Origin: Comamonadaceae bacterium
GTDB lineage: Bacteria; Pseudomonadota; Gammaproteobacteria; Burkholderiales; Burkholderiaceae_C
Reading direction: 5' to 3'
Length of the DNA stretch: 44,736 bases
Assembly: GCA_947475685.1 (NCBI GenBank)
Contig: CANJNC010000023.1
Coordinates: forward strand, 1 to 44,736
Positions 18,001-26,217 of this stretch are shown here, piece by piece. Below the pieces are notes generated by a model, which saw nothing but the letters and a program-made list of their open reading frames with translations, had not been told where the DNA came from and searched no databases. Every line of letters begins with the position of its first letter. Within the stretch, counting starts at the first letter, position 1. Made by a program: the position numbers and the translations under genes.

Positions 18001-18525
18001 CTAAATGGGATAAACCAAGTCATTGGCGATGAGCGTGGTGTCATAAATGACCTGGCGTTCTTTCAATAAAAGGTGATTCGACTCCCGCACGAAACGATCA
18101 AAGAACTTTCCGGCCATGTGAATACTCGTCGCACCTTCTACCAAAGTTTGTAAAAGCAGAAAATTAGCCTCAGCAATGATCTGGCCCTCCGGCAATACAT
18201 CTAAAACACGTGTATTGCTAACGAGGTGAAGCATGTACCGCGGTGCAAACATCTGAGTCTTAGCAATTGCGATTGCTCGATCGATGAGCATTGCCTTGCC
18301 TTCCGCGTAAACTAAACCAACGGGTAAAAGAAGTTCAGCATTCTCTCGAGAAGTAATTCGGTAAAGGCAGTCATCGGTAAAAAAATTGGGCCATTCTTCT
18401 ACCAAGTTTGCATCAAGGACCGCACAATATTCGCTGTTGAATTCCTCTATCTCTTTGCAGATTTGCGAGTTAATTGTGGATCGCGGAGCTTGCGGGCGAT
18501 ATTTAAATGAAAGATCGTTTTTCAT
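18001..18525 (-). CDS. Rieske oxygenase beta (small) subunit
   Basis: 174 residues, of the size and pattern of ring-hydroxylating dioxygenase beta subunits (SnoaL-like fold): EEFNSEYCAVLDANLVEEWPNFF near the N-terminus and RYMLHLVSNTRVL mid-protein. These subunits stabilise the alpha3beta3 hexamer. Its start overlaps the alpha-subunit stop by four bases. It is the last gene of the ferredoxin, reductase, alpha, beta unit. Confidence 0.88.
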   Translation of the reverse strand: MKNDLSFKYRPQAPRSTINSQICKEIEEFNSEYCAVLDANLVEEWPNFFTDDCLYRITSRENAELLLPVGLVYAEGKAMLIDRAIAIAKTQMFAPRYMLHLVSNTRVLDVLPEGQIIAEANFLLLQTLVEGATSIHMAGKFFDRFVRESNHLLLKERQVIYDTTLIANDLVYPI

Positions 18526-19817
18526 ACGTTAAATCCCATCACATTGCGGTAGTATCTATACAATCCCCTGATTGCAGCTTCGGAAATAAGCGAGGTCGTT
18601 GTGCCAACATTATCTCGATCCAATTGAAGCAAATTTCGATCACTGCTAGAGCGGCGCAGACCCTCTTGAACAAATTTCATAGCTTCATTGTCTTCAAGTC
18701 CCAAGAATCCCGCTGGACCCATTAGATTTCCTTGGCGAAGCCGATGACGGGTCATCTCTTCAGTGTCATCTTCATAGCCAAACATGGTCCAAAGCATAAT
18801 CATGCTATCGGGACCGTTTGGAACGATTTGACGAACTCCCAATGTGTTCATTTCTCGTTGCACCACAAGATTGGGCCAAACCGTCTGCATGGTGACGGAC
18901 CACGGAGAATCGACCTCTTTGCGATACTCAAGAAAACGCTCATCCTTCAAGACCATATCGTCGTGAAATGAGCGCATTTCTTTTTTATTTTCTTCGCTAA
19001 CAGCCGCGTATTTGTCTTCTGACTTGGCGGAACACATGGTTCCGTGTCTTCCATGAACCGAGTCTGCAATCATTGCTGATTTTTGCCCTGCAACCAGCAA
19101 ACCAAATGTCACAAGGAAGGAGTGGAGCAACGTGGCATGGTAGGTATCCTTCAAATTCTCGTGATACATCTTCCAGTTGCACGGCAACTCATTTTTATAG
19201 TAGCCAAGAATTTTAATTTTTTTGCCAGTGAATACAGCGTCGAAATCTACAAGAATCTCGGGAGTGAGGTACTCCTCGAGCGGCTCAGTCTCGGATGAAT
19301 AAGATGCAAATATAGCTCCGTTGCGCTCGGTCACATGGAGCTTAAGCAGGCCATGATCTTCATTGCGAAAGTCCTTTGGCATGCCACCTTGCTTGTTTAC
19401 CCCACGTTTGAATGGAACACCTTGAAGATTGCCTTTGAGGTCATAAGACCATTGGTGGTAAGGGCAAATGAATTCTTTGGCATTTCCCTGGCCGTTTCGG
19501 CAAAACTCAGCACCACGGTGAGCGCAGCGGTTCTCAAAAACATTGACTGAGCCATCTTCAGCGCGAGAAACTACAACAGGCGTTGCTCCGACATAGGATC
19601 TCTTGTAGTCTCCCACATTAGGAACTTCCGCCGAAAGTGCCACAAAATTCCATGTCTTGCCTCGAAAAATTTTCTCGACTTCCATCTCATAGACAGCATT
19701 GCTCGTGTAAACCCAATCGGGAATGAAGCTGTCCGCAAGTTCAGGCCATTTACAGTCGGCCAGCTTGAGGTCCTTAGAGCCCCGAGTTCGGTTAATCACG
19801 GCATGTGAGTTGTGCAT
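18522..19817 (-). CDS. Rieske non-heme iron oxygenase alpha subunit (candidate 6-hydroxypicolinate 3-hydroxylase)
   Basis: 431 residues from ATG 19817, which has a strong AGGAGA site seven bases upstream; the ATG at 19859 does not. Rieske ligands are Cys98, His100, Cys118 and His121. The catalytic iron site is in NWKMYHENLKDTYHATLLHS: His227 and His232, with the bridging Asp224. All key residues are present. The cofactor partners lie just upstream, making a complete four-component system. As the only ring hydroxylase near a 2,5-dihydroxypyridine pathway it is the best candidate to hydroxylate a 6-hydroxypyridine carboxylate. A benzoate- or salicylate-like substrate is the alternative. Confidence 0.9.
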   Translation of the reverse strand: MHNSHAVINRTRGSKDLKLADCKWPELADSFIPDWVYTSNAVYEMEVEKIFRGKTWNFVALSAEVPNVGDYKRSYVGATPVVVSRAEDGSVNVFENRCAHRGAEFCRNGQGNAKEFICPYHQWSYDLKGNLQGVPFKRGVNKQGGMPKDFRNEDHGLLKLHVTERNGAIFASYSSETEPLEEYLTPEILVDFDAVFTGKKIKILGYYKNELPCNWKMYHENLKDTYHATLLHSFLVTFGLLVAGQKSAMIADSVHGRHGTMCSAKSEDKYAAVSEENKKEMRSFHDDMVLKDERFLEYRKEVDSPWSVTMQTVWPNLVVQREMNTLGVRQIVPNGPDSMIMLWTMFGYEDDTEEMTRHRLRQGNLMGPAGFLGLEDNEAMKFVQEGLRRSSSDRNLLQLDRDNVGTTTSLISEAAIRGLYRYYRNVMGFNV

Positions 19818-19845
19818 GAAATCTTCTCCTATAAAACGTTTAAAT

Positions 19846-21135
19846 TCAATGCTCGGCATTCGCCCTTAGAGCTTCCTCAACAAGTCTGCGCAGAGGCTGC
19901 TCCTGGTTAGTGAAAGCGGCAGTAACGCACGATATTTGCCTCTCAAACAATGGTTGCAATTGGCGCAATTCACCTCCTGCATTGATTGCAATGGCATGTC
20001 GCAATACGCCCATCTTACTACCTAGAAAAACGCATTTTCCAGGACCAGTGGACGAAGGACGAGCTCCACGTAAAACATATTCCAAACTGGCTTCGTACTC
20101 TCCGTAAATCTGGATGTTCCAACCAAACTGGTCGCTCCAGAACCAAGGCACGACGTTTTTCGGCAACGCTAAGCCTGCAATTGTTGCAGCAGCTATCTGA
20201 GCTTGGGTGTTGGCGTTTTGCCAAGACTCAAGTCGAACTTCACGTCCAAAGAAGGTATTCAGCTGACTGGCGCAATCTCCAGCGGCATAGACATCAGGCG
20301 CACTGGAGGTACACCGCGCATCAATGCTGATCCCGCCGTTATCAGGATTAATTTGCAACCCAGCATTGCGAGCGAGTTCGACATCAGGAACAAGACCAAC
20401 GGCAACCACGACGACAGGAGCGGAAACCATAGTTCCATCCTTAAAATGAACTTGTGCACCTTCAGCCTGAATGCTGACAGATTCTATTTCAACGCCTAAC
20501 TTAAGTTTGATACCAAAGTCAATTGCTCGCTCAGCGAGCCAGTCAGACAAGACCGCGGGAAGAGCGCGCTGCAACAAGCGGGGTGCCGATTCAACCAGCG
20601 TAACCTCATGACCATTCGTGCGAGCGCTTGAAGCAACCTCGAGGCCTAGAAACCCCCCACCAATTACCAAGACCTGAGTTTGATTTTCAAGCGCTGAGCG
20701 AAGTGCCCGGGCATCTTGAAGAGTTCTGACATAGTGGACTCCCGGAGCATCTTTTGGCAGTTCAGGGATCAGTCGGGCATTGCCACCTGTAGACAGTAGG
20801 CATGATCCGTATTCGATTGCGCTACCATCAGAAAAATACGCAAATTTCTTCTCTGTATCTAGACTGATCACAGTGTGTCCAAGTCGCAAGTCGATGGCAT
20901 GGTCCTCGTAAAGGGACGCTGGATGTATGAAAATACTTCCTTCACTCAAAACGTTTGTAAGCACGCCTTTTGACAATGGTGGACGTTCGTAGGGTGCGTT
21001 TAATTCTGAACCGCAGAGAATGATAGGCGTAGAGTAGCCGATTTTTTGAAGTGCAGCGGCGGCGGTTGCACCAGCTTGTCCAGCACCCACAATCAGAACA
21101 GGATGTGAATTATTGCTGGTGAACGAAGGTTTCAT
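19846..21135 (-). CDS. FAD/NAD-dependent ferredoxin reductase for the Rieske oxygenase
   Basis: 429 residues of the BphA4/AndAa class. The N-terminal FAD motif is VGAGQAGATAA; YERPPLSKG follows. The NADH motif is VIGGGFLGLEVA, the second FAD contact is VYAAGDCA, and the C-terminal dimerisation region has WFWSDQFGWNIQIYG. It moves electrons from NADH to the neighbouring Rieske ferredoxin. It lies 12 bases downstream of the ferredoxin gene and 28 bases upstream of the alpha gene. Confidence 0.93.
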   Translation of the reverse strand: MKPSFTSNNSHPVLIVGAGQAGATAAAALQKIGYSTPIILCGSELNAPYERPPLSKGVLTNVLSEGSIFIHPASLYEDHAIDLRLGHTVISLDTEKKFAYFSDGSAIEYGSCLLSTGGNARLIPELPKDAPGVHYVRTLQDARALRSALENQTQVLVIGGGFLGLEVASSARTNGHEVTLVESAPRLLQRALPAVLSDWLAERAIDFGIKLKLGVEIESVSIQAEGAQVHFKDGTMVSAPVVVVAVGLVPDVELARNAGLQINPDNGGISIDARCTSSAPDVYAAGDCASQLNTFFGREVRLESWQNANTQAQIAAATIAGLALPKNVVPWFWSDQFGWNIQIYGEYEASLEYVLRGARPSSTGPGKCVFLGSKMGVLRHAIAINAGGELRQLQPLFERQISCVTAAFTNQEQPLRRLVEEALRANAEH

Positions 21136-21147
21136 GAGCTTTAAGAC

Positions 21148-21456
21148 CTACTCAACTTTGAGTAATATCTGGCTTCCCTCTAGCATCGTCGGAAACGTTT
21201 GTAGATCCTTCGTTGCCGGTGCGCAAAGCGCTTGCCCAGTGCGTACGTCAAATCGCGCCTGATGTAACGGGCACTCAATACATCCATCTTCAAAATATCC
21301 ATCTGACAATAATGCGTGTTGATGCGTGCAGATGTTTTCTGTTGCGTAGTACTTGCCTTCATGTTGATAGATGGCAAAAGTTTTATTTTCTACTGAGACG
21401 GCAATTACATCCCCTTCTTGCAACTGATCCGTATTCGCAACATGTATCCAAGTCAT
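21148..21456 (-). CDS. Rieske-type ferredoxin
   Basis: 102 residues with Cys43-Thr-His45 and Cys62-Pro-Leu-His65 as 2Fe-2S ligands. It shuttles electrons from the reductase to the oxygenase alpha subunit. It is the first gene of the oxygenase unit, so the promoter should lie in 21457-21678. Confidence 0.94.
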   Translation of the reverse strand: MTWIHVANTDQLQEGDVIAVSVENKTFAIYQHEGKYYATENICTHQHALLSDGYFEDGCIECPLHQARFDVRTGQALCAPATKDLQTFPTMLEGSQILLKVE

Positions 21457-21524
21457 CTTAATCCCGTATAGTTAGTATGTCTTTTGTCCTCTTAAATCCT
21501 AATTTTTTTTTAAAAGTTTGTCAA

Positions 21525-21560
21525 GCCTGTAATCGTGCCTGTAACAGTAGCCGACAGGCA
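21525..21560. promoter_or_regulatory. Triple GCCTGT motif upstream of the oxygenase unit
   Basis: GCCTGTAA occurs at 21525-21532 and again at 21537-21544 (12-base period), and its inverse ACAGGC at 21554-21559. The last two also form a 7-base inverted repeat (21536-21542 and 21554-21560). The motif lies 69-104 bases upstream of the ferredoxin start, where an operator would be expected. Function inferred. Confidence 0.4.
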
Positions 21561-21678
21561 GACTTTAAACTCACGACTGAACAATCAAGGCTAAATTGAT
21601 CAAAAGAGACTGCTTATCCATTTTACTCGACAGAGTTTCGCAACAAAAGCTGGAATTACAAGTTAAATGATAAAAAAA

Positions 21679-22101
21679 TTATGGCTCCATGGTGACAATT
21701 GGACTGCCTGTTTTAATCAGTTCATCTAAGATGGAAGTGGCATCTTTGGCCGAGGCCGAGTAGGGATCAAATTCAGGATGCGACATCTTGACCAAGGGAT
21801 CGTCTTTAGACAAATAGACCAATGCCATTGACCACTCACCAAACCTTCTCGTTGTAATTTCTTCCATCGACAGCAGTTCAACATTTCGGTGATTTCGATC
21901 GGACATGATTCGAGAGTACAGCGCATTGACTGGGGATCTTTCTCCCTCCAGGACTTGCATCCAAAGGCCCGAGCCTTGGCATAAAATGCCAGTGATATTT
22001 TCCTTTTTGTTATGCGATTTGGATTTTTCCAAAATCAAGGTGGTGATAGTCGTTGTAACTGGACCTACTGGTTGGCTGACATACAAGAGTCGTACTAGCA
22101 T
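21679..22101 (-). CDS. Short BLUF-domain blue-light photoreceptor
   Basis: 140 residues: one BLUF domain (about 1-97) plus a 40-residue tail. The flavin-switch residues known from AppA are present at matching spacing: Tyr7 in LLYVS, Asn31, Gln49 in WMQVLEG, and Trp90 and Met92 in EWSMAL. There is no output domain, so signalling would be by protein contact. AAAGGAG precedes the start. It follows Bug receptor 4 by 79 bases on the same strand and may be cotranscribed with it. A link between blue light and this catabolic region is not obvious and may be coincidental. Confidence 0.9.
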   Translation of the reverse strand: MLVRLLYVSQPVGPVTTTITTLILEKSKSHNKKENITGILCQGSGLWMQVLEGERSPVNALYSRIMSDRNHRNVELLSMEEITTRRFGEWSMALVYLSKDDPLVKMSHPEFDPYSASAKDATSILDELIKTGSPIVTMEP

Positions 22102-22180
22102 GAGTGGCTCCTTTTAGAAATAGTAATTTTGGACTTTGAAGTCCATTTGCTTAGAGGGCGCAAGAGTCAAGTTCGGAATT

Positions 22181-23173
22181 TTAATCAACCTTGACATTGT
22201 GTTCTTTGACCAGACGAACGAACTTGGCCTTTTCATCAGAGACAAAACGAGAAAGTTCTTCGGGGGTACTGGTGATGATTTCTGCACCTTGCTCGGCAAA
22301 GCGTTTTTTGATTTCAACCAAGGAAAGAAATTTAATGACTTCAGTTCGCAGTTTGTCAATGATGTCCTTTGGAAGACTTTTGGGACCGTAAAGGGCCAGC
22401 CATTGACCTGCAACAAATCCAGGAAAGCCAGATTCTGCAACAGTGGGAATATCAGGTAGAAAACTTAAACGCTCTCGGCTCATGACACCAATCAATTTAA
22501 TCTTTCCGCTTTTTGCGATTGGATAGGTTGAGAGCATCGCAATCGACAAGGCTTGCGCTTGACCTCCAGCAACGTCCGTCAAAGCAGGCGAGCCGCCTTT
22601 ATACGGCACAAACGTCATAGGCACACCAGCCAAAGCGCCAAGTTCGATGCCAGCCAGGTGAGATGCACTGCCATTTCCGAGCATTGCATAGTTGAATTTC
22701 CCTGGATTTGCCTTGGCATAAGTTAGCAATTCTTTGACATTGTTAACGGGCAATGATGGGGTGATGGCCAATCCATAGGGCGAGCTCAGCAACATGGTGA
22801 TGGGCGTGAAGTCATTCAATGGGTCGAACGGGAGATTGGGATAAACCGCGGCACCACTTGTAAAGGTGCCCAGATCTGCAACCAACAAGGTGTACCCATC
22901 GGCTGGTGACTTGGCAACAAAATCTGAACCGATATTGCCGTTTGCTCCAGCTCGATTATCAACAATGAATGTCTGACCCATCACCTCTTGCAGCCTCACG
23001 GCCAAGAGGCGAGCCACACCATCGGTTGCACCACCTGCGGCATATGGAACGACCAACCGCACGGATTTAGATGGATAGGTTTGAGCAGCAGATGGTGTTG
23101 AGCTTAGTGCAATCACAACAACAGATATCCCAAAAAGTGTGTGATTTAAAAGCCGAGAAATTTGGGTCATCAT
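22181..23173 (-). CDS. Bug-family periplasmic solute receptor 4
   Basis: 330 residues with a signal peptide (ISVVVIALSSTPSAA, cut before QTYPSK). Motifs are VVPYAAGGATDGVAR, VDNRAGANG, FVPYKGGSPA and IPTVAESG. Two ATGs are adjacent: the first overlaps the cupin stop (ATGA), and the second has better spacing from AAAGGA. The overlap indicates a cupin-receptor operon. Confidence 0.93.
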   Translation of the reverse strand: MMTQISRLLNHTLFGISVVVIALSSTPSAAQTYPSKSVRLVVPYAAGGATDGVARLLAVRLQEVMGQTFIVDNRAGANGNIGSDFVAKSPADGYTLLVADLGTFTSGAAVYPNLPFDPLNDFTPITMLLSSPYGLAITPSLPVNNVKELLTYAKANPGKFNYAMLGNGSASHLAGIELGALAGVPMTFVPYKGGSPALTDVAGGQAQALSIAMLSTYPIAKSGKIKLIGVMSRERLSFLPDIPTVAESGFPGFVAGQWLALYGPKSLPKDIIDKLRTEVIKFLSLVEIKKRFAEQGAEIITSTPEELSRFVSDEKAKFVRLVKEHNVKVD

Positions 23174-23781
23174 GTGTCCTTTGGTGCTCGAGCAGTTTCA
23201 AGGTGGTATTTGTCAAGAGAGTCTTTTAAATCCGCATCAAAATGTCCATCAATTAAGATGAAAGCTACTTTGCAAGGCTTGTTCGATCGATTCACCCATG
23301 CGTGATTTGTACCACACTGTACGACCACATCACCCTCTTTTAAGTGAACATCTTCATCGTCCAGCAGCATATCAATCTCACCCGAAAGAATGATAGCGTA
23401 GTCTATGGTTTCCGTTCTGTGCATCATGGGATGACGACCACCTCTACCAAATGTAGATGCTTGTTCGTTTCCAAGAGCAGCAAATGCTTTCCTAGCCTCT
23501 TCAGGGGTCATATTGGCGACATAGGGAGCTTCTGGGGGAAAACTGTTGATGCGCACGACTGTGCCATTGCGAGTGGGCATTTGTCTGCGAGGGCCAAGGG
23601 TTGATTCTTCTGAACGCGAAGCGATAGAGGCAGGCGTGCTTTCGGTTCGCCAAATGTCGCTTGAATGCCAATCCGGCTCTGTGGGCATTTGATGGAAAAA
23701 TGGTGCGGGTCCATCCATTAAAACAATGGCTTTGCCGTTCTCATCGTGCCCAGTAACTACTCGTCTGACCGGTGACTCCAT
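23170..23781 (-). CDS. Cupin-domain protein
   Basis: 203 residues. The C-terminal half is a single cupin barrel: HPMMHRTETIDYAIILSGE and EGDVVVQCGTNHAW, in which His residues and a Glu could bind metal. The N-terminal 60 residues contain GHDENGKAI and a WHSSDIWRT stretch typical of small cupins found beside catabolic genes. It may be an isomerase, a dioxygenase-like enzyme or a ligand sensor; the sequence does not decide. AAGGGA lies upstream of the ATG. Confidence 0.8.
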   Translation of the reverse strand: MESPVRRVVTGHDENGKAIVLMDGPAPFFHQMPTEPDWHSSDIWRTESTPASIASRSEESTLGPRRQMPTRNGTVVRINSFPPEAPYVANMTPEEARKAFAALGNEQASTFGRGGRHPMMHRTETIDYAIILSGEIDMLLDDEDVHLKEGDVVVQCGTNHAWVNRSNKPCKVAFILIDGHFDADLKDSLDKYHLETARAPKDT

Positions 23782-23824
23782 TTGCCGTCCCTTGTTTGTA
23801 TTGAATTAAAAATCAACAGTTTAA

Positions 23825-23940
23825 TTTCTACCACATGCGTTTGACCGCCTCATGGACGAAATTGAATTGGTGCAGGTTCATAACACAATTGTATAGATTG
23901 AATCCATTCATTAGATCGATGGGTTCTTAAGTGGTAGAAA
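23825..23940. promoter_or_regulatory. Inverted repeat in the divergent cupin/Bug promoter region
   Basis: ATTTCTACCAC ends at 23834 and its inverse GTGGTAGAAAT begins at 23931; the arms match over 11 bases and are centred about 106 bases apart. They lie between the divergent starts at 23781 and 24074. Such spacing would allow looping by one regulator controlling both sides. The interval 23782-24073 contains no gene. Confidence 0.45.
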
Positions 23941-24073
23941 TATAAATTATCGTGTGAGCTGGGCGACCATTGGCCTAGAGAGTGCACTTCTGAGGGTTAT
24001 CCTGACTGTGTAAGACCTCACGGTCTGGCCATAATCCCTTGACCATCTCCGCTTGAATCAACGAGGACCACCA

Positions 24074-25120
24074 ATGACCACGAGCTTTAACAGTTGTCAC
24101 CTACAAACCCAGGCGTTCCTGGTCGAAAGTTTAAAGTTATTGGCGAGGCGCATTTCCGCGTCCTTCTTGGTCCTATCCTGTGGGGTATTGATTGCATCTC
24201 AACCGGTCTTTGCGCAAAATACCTATCCAAGCAAAGCGGTTCGGGTGGTGGTGCCCTTTTTAGGCGGAGGCGCCCTGGATCAGCTCGCCCGTTTGCTGTC
24301 TGAAAACTTGTCCATGAGATTGAAGGTGCCATTCATCATCGATACGCGTGCAGGTGCGGGTGGCGTGATTGGCGCAGATTATGTTGCCAAGTCCGCTCCT
24401 GACGGCTATACCTTGCTCTTTAGTGTGCAAGCGCCTATCACGGCCGCCCCCTTTTTGAACAAACAAATGCCTTATGACGTTCAAACTGCTTTGAGCCCCA
24501 TCTCCATCGTGGCCATTGCTCCCAATGTCTTGATTGCGTGGCCAGGTGTGAGTTTTAGAACAGTGGCCGAGTTCTTGGCCGTTGCCAAGTCATCGCCCAA
24601 AAAGTTGAGTTTTGCTTCACAAGGGCAGGGGACGACCGGCCACATCACTGGGGCCATGATCGATCAAGTTGCAGGCACGCAGTTGTTACATGTGCCCTAT
24701 AAAGGTTTTCCTCCCATGCTCATCGATGTGGAAAGCGGCCGTGTGGACATGATGTTTGCCGACACCATCAACGCTATCCCACGTATTCGCAGCAAGGAAC
24801 TGGTTCCCATTGCGGTTGCCAGTGAAAGACGACTCGATGCTTTGCCAGATATAGCCACGTTTGCAGAGTCCGGCCTGCCCACCATTGTTTCAGGCCCCAT
24901 GTTTGGGATGTATGCACCTGGGGCAACACCGGTGGACCTTGTGCAAAAGCTTTCCAATGAAATCAAAGCCGTTCTTAAACTCTCCCTTGTCCAAACCACC
25001 TTGCGGGATCTGGGGGTGGAGATCAAGGGCACGAGTCCTGAAGAGGCCCAAGGACTATTGAAAGCCGAGACCTCTCGCACGCGCGAAGCTGTTAAAAGTG
25101 CGGGGATCCAGCCATTGTGA
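24074..25120 (+). CDS. Bug-family periplasmic solute receptor 5
   Basis: 348 residues from ATG 24074, behind a GAGGA site; the TTG at 24053 is less likely. It has a long N-region and then a signal core (ASFLVLSCGVLIA) cut near VFAQNTYPSK. Motifs are VVPFLGGGALDQLAR, IDTRAGAGG, HVPYKGFPP and LPDIATFAESG. The glycine-rich loop (LGGGALDQ) departs from the usual PGGxxD, which may reflect a different ligand. It pairs with the TauD-like gene 65 bases downstream. Confidence 0.9.
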   Translation: MTTSFNSCHLQTQAFLVESLKLLARRISASFLVLSCGVLIASQPVFAQNTYPSKAVRVVVPFLGGGALDQLARLLSENLSMRLKVPFIIDTRAGAGGVIGADYVAKSAPDGYTLLFSVQAPITAAPFLNKQMPYDVQTALSPISIVAIAPNVLIAWPGVSFRTVAEFLAVAKSSPKKLSFASQGQGTTGHITGAMIDQVAGTQLLHVPYKGFPPMLIDVESGRVDMMFADTINAIPRIRSKELVPIAVASERRLDALPDIATFAESGLPTIVSGPMFGMYAPGATPVDLVQKLSNEIKAVLKLSLVQTTLRDLGVEIKGTSPEEAQGLLKAETSRTREAVKSAGIQPL

Positions 25121-25185
25121 ATCAGGCGACTCACTTTCCTGCGTTGACGGCCCTGTTGATTTGATTTTTTAAAAGGAGTATACAA

Positions 25186-26061
25186 ATGCAATCCTCATTG
25201 AAGAGTCGTTCATTCAGTCCCCAGGCAAAACGTCAAAGTTTTGAAATTGAACCTCTCGGCCCCACCATTGGCGCACAGTTGCATGGCATCGATTTCTCCA
25301 AGCCTTTGGATGAGGAGTCCTTCAATCGCATCGAGAGCGCGCTCATCACGCACAAAGTCATTTTTGCTCGAGAGCAAACCATCAGCACTTCAGAGCAGGT
25401 GGCACTGGGCTATTTATTTGGTGAGTTGGAGGTTCACCCGTTTCGTCCCCAGGGTGTTCACCCGGAACTCATGGTGCTTGACAACCACAAAGACAATCCC
25501 GTGTTATCCACAGACGTGTGGCACAGCGACACCACGTTTCGATTGCAACCGACCAAATACTCAATCTTAAAGTGTGACATCTGCCCCCAAGTTGGCGGTG
25601 ACACATTGTGGGCAGATATGCAAGCAGCCTTTGGGGGTTTGAGCCCTGCGGTGCAAGAAATGATTCGGCCACTTCGCGCGGTCCACGACTTTCTTAACTT
25701 CAGGGCGCTTTTCAAAGACTCGGATGAGGATCGCGTGCGCCTGAGGCAAATGGAAGTTAAGTTCCCCAATCCCTCTCATCCTGTGGTCAGAACACACCCT
25801 GTGACTCAGGGTCAAGCCATCTACGTCAATCCACAATTCACCAAACACATTGAGGGCATGAGTGGGTCGGAGAGCGCGGCACTTTTAGCACTCCTATTCG
25901 AGCAAGCCCATGTGCCAGAGTACCAATTCCGTCTGAAGTGGAGTCCAGGAACGATCACATTCTGGGACAACCAGTCCACTCAGCACTACGCCTGCAATGA
26001 TTACTTCCCAAACCGGCGACGCATGGAACGTGTTGCAGTGGTGGGGGATGTGCCCATGTGA
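25186..26061 (+). CDS. TauD/TfdA-family 2-oxoglutarate-dependent dioxygenase
   Basis: 291 residues. The iron triad is His113 and Asp115 (VWHSDTTF) with His267 (TQHYACNDY). Arg278 and Arg282 sit 11 and 15 residues after the last His, as in TauD where they bind 2-oxoglutarate and substrate. AAAAGGAG precedes the ATG. Its neighbour is a Bug receptor, not an ABC sulfonate importer, so the substrate may be a carboxylate or aryloxy acid rather than taurine. Confidence 0.9.
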   Translation: MQSSLKSRSFSPQAKRQSFEIEPLGPTIGAQLHGIDFSKPLDEESFNRIESALITHKVIFAREQTISTSEQVALGYLFGELEVHPFRPQGVHPELMVLDNHKDNPVLSTDVWHSDTTFRLQPTKYSILKCDICPQVGGDTLWADMQAAFGGLSPAVQEMIRPLRAVHDFLNFRALFKDSDEDRVRLRQMEVKFPNPSHPVVRTHPVTQGQAIYVNPQFTKHIEGMSGSESAALLALLFEQAHVPEYQFRLKWSPGTITFWDNQSTQHYACNDYFPNRRRMERVAVVGDVPM

Positions 26062-26217
26062 TTGGTAAGATAGGACAATGGGACGCGCCTCAGATCTAGC
26101 ACTTGGGTTTCAGTGCATCATTCTAAATGTTGAGACAGCTATTCGATACAACGATGTAACTCGCTAAGTCAGATCGACTTCGAGTCAAGGGGGGGTCATA
26201 TGATTTTTAAATCAGGC

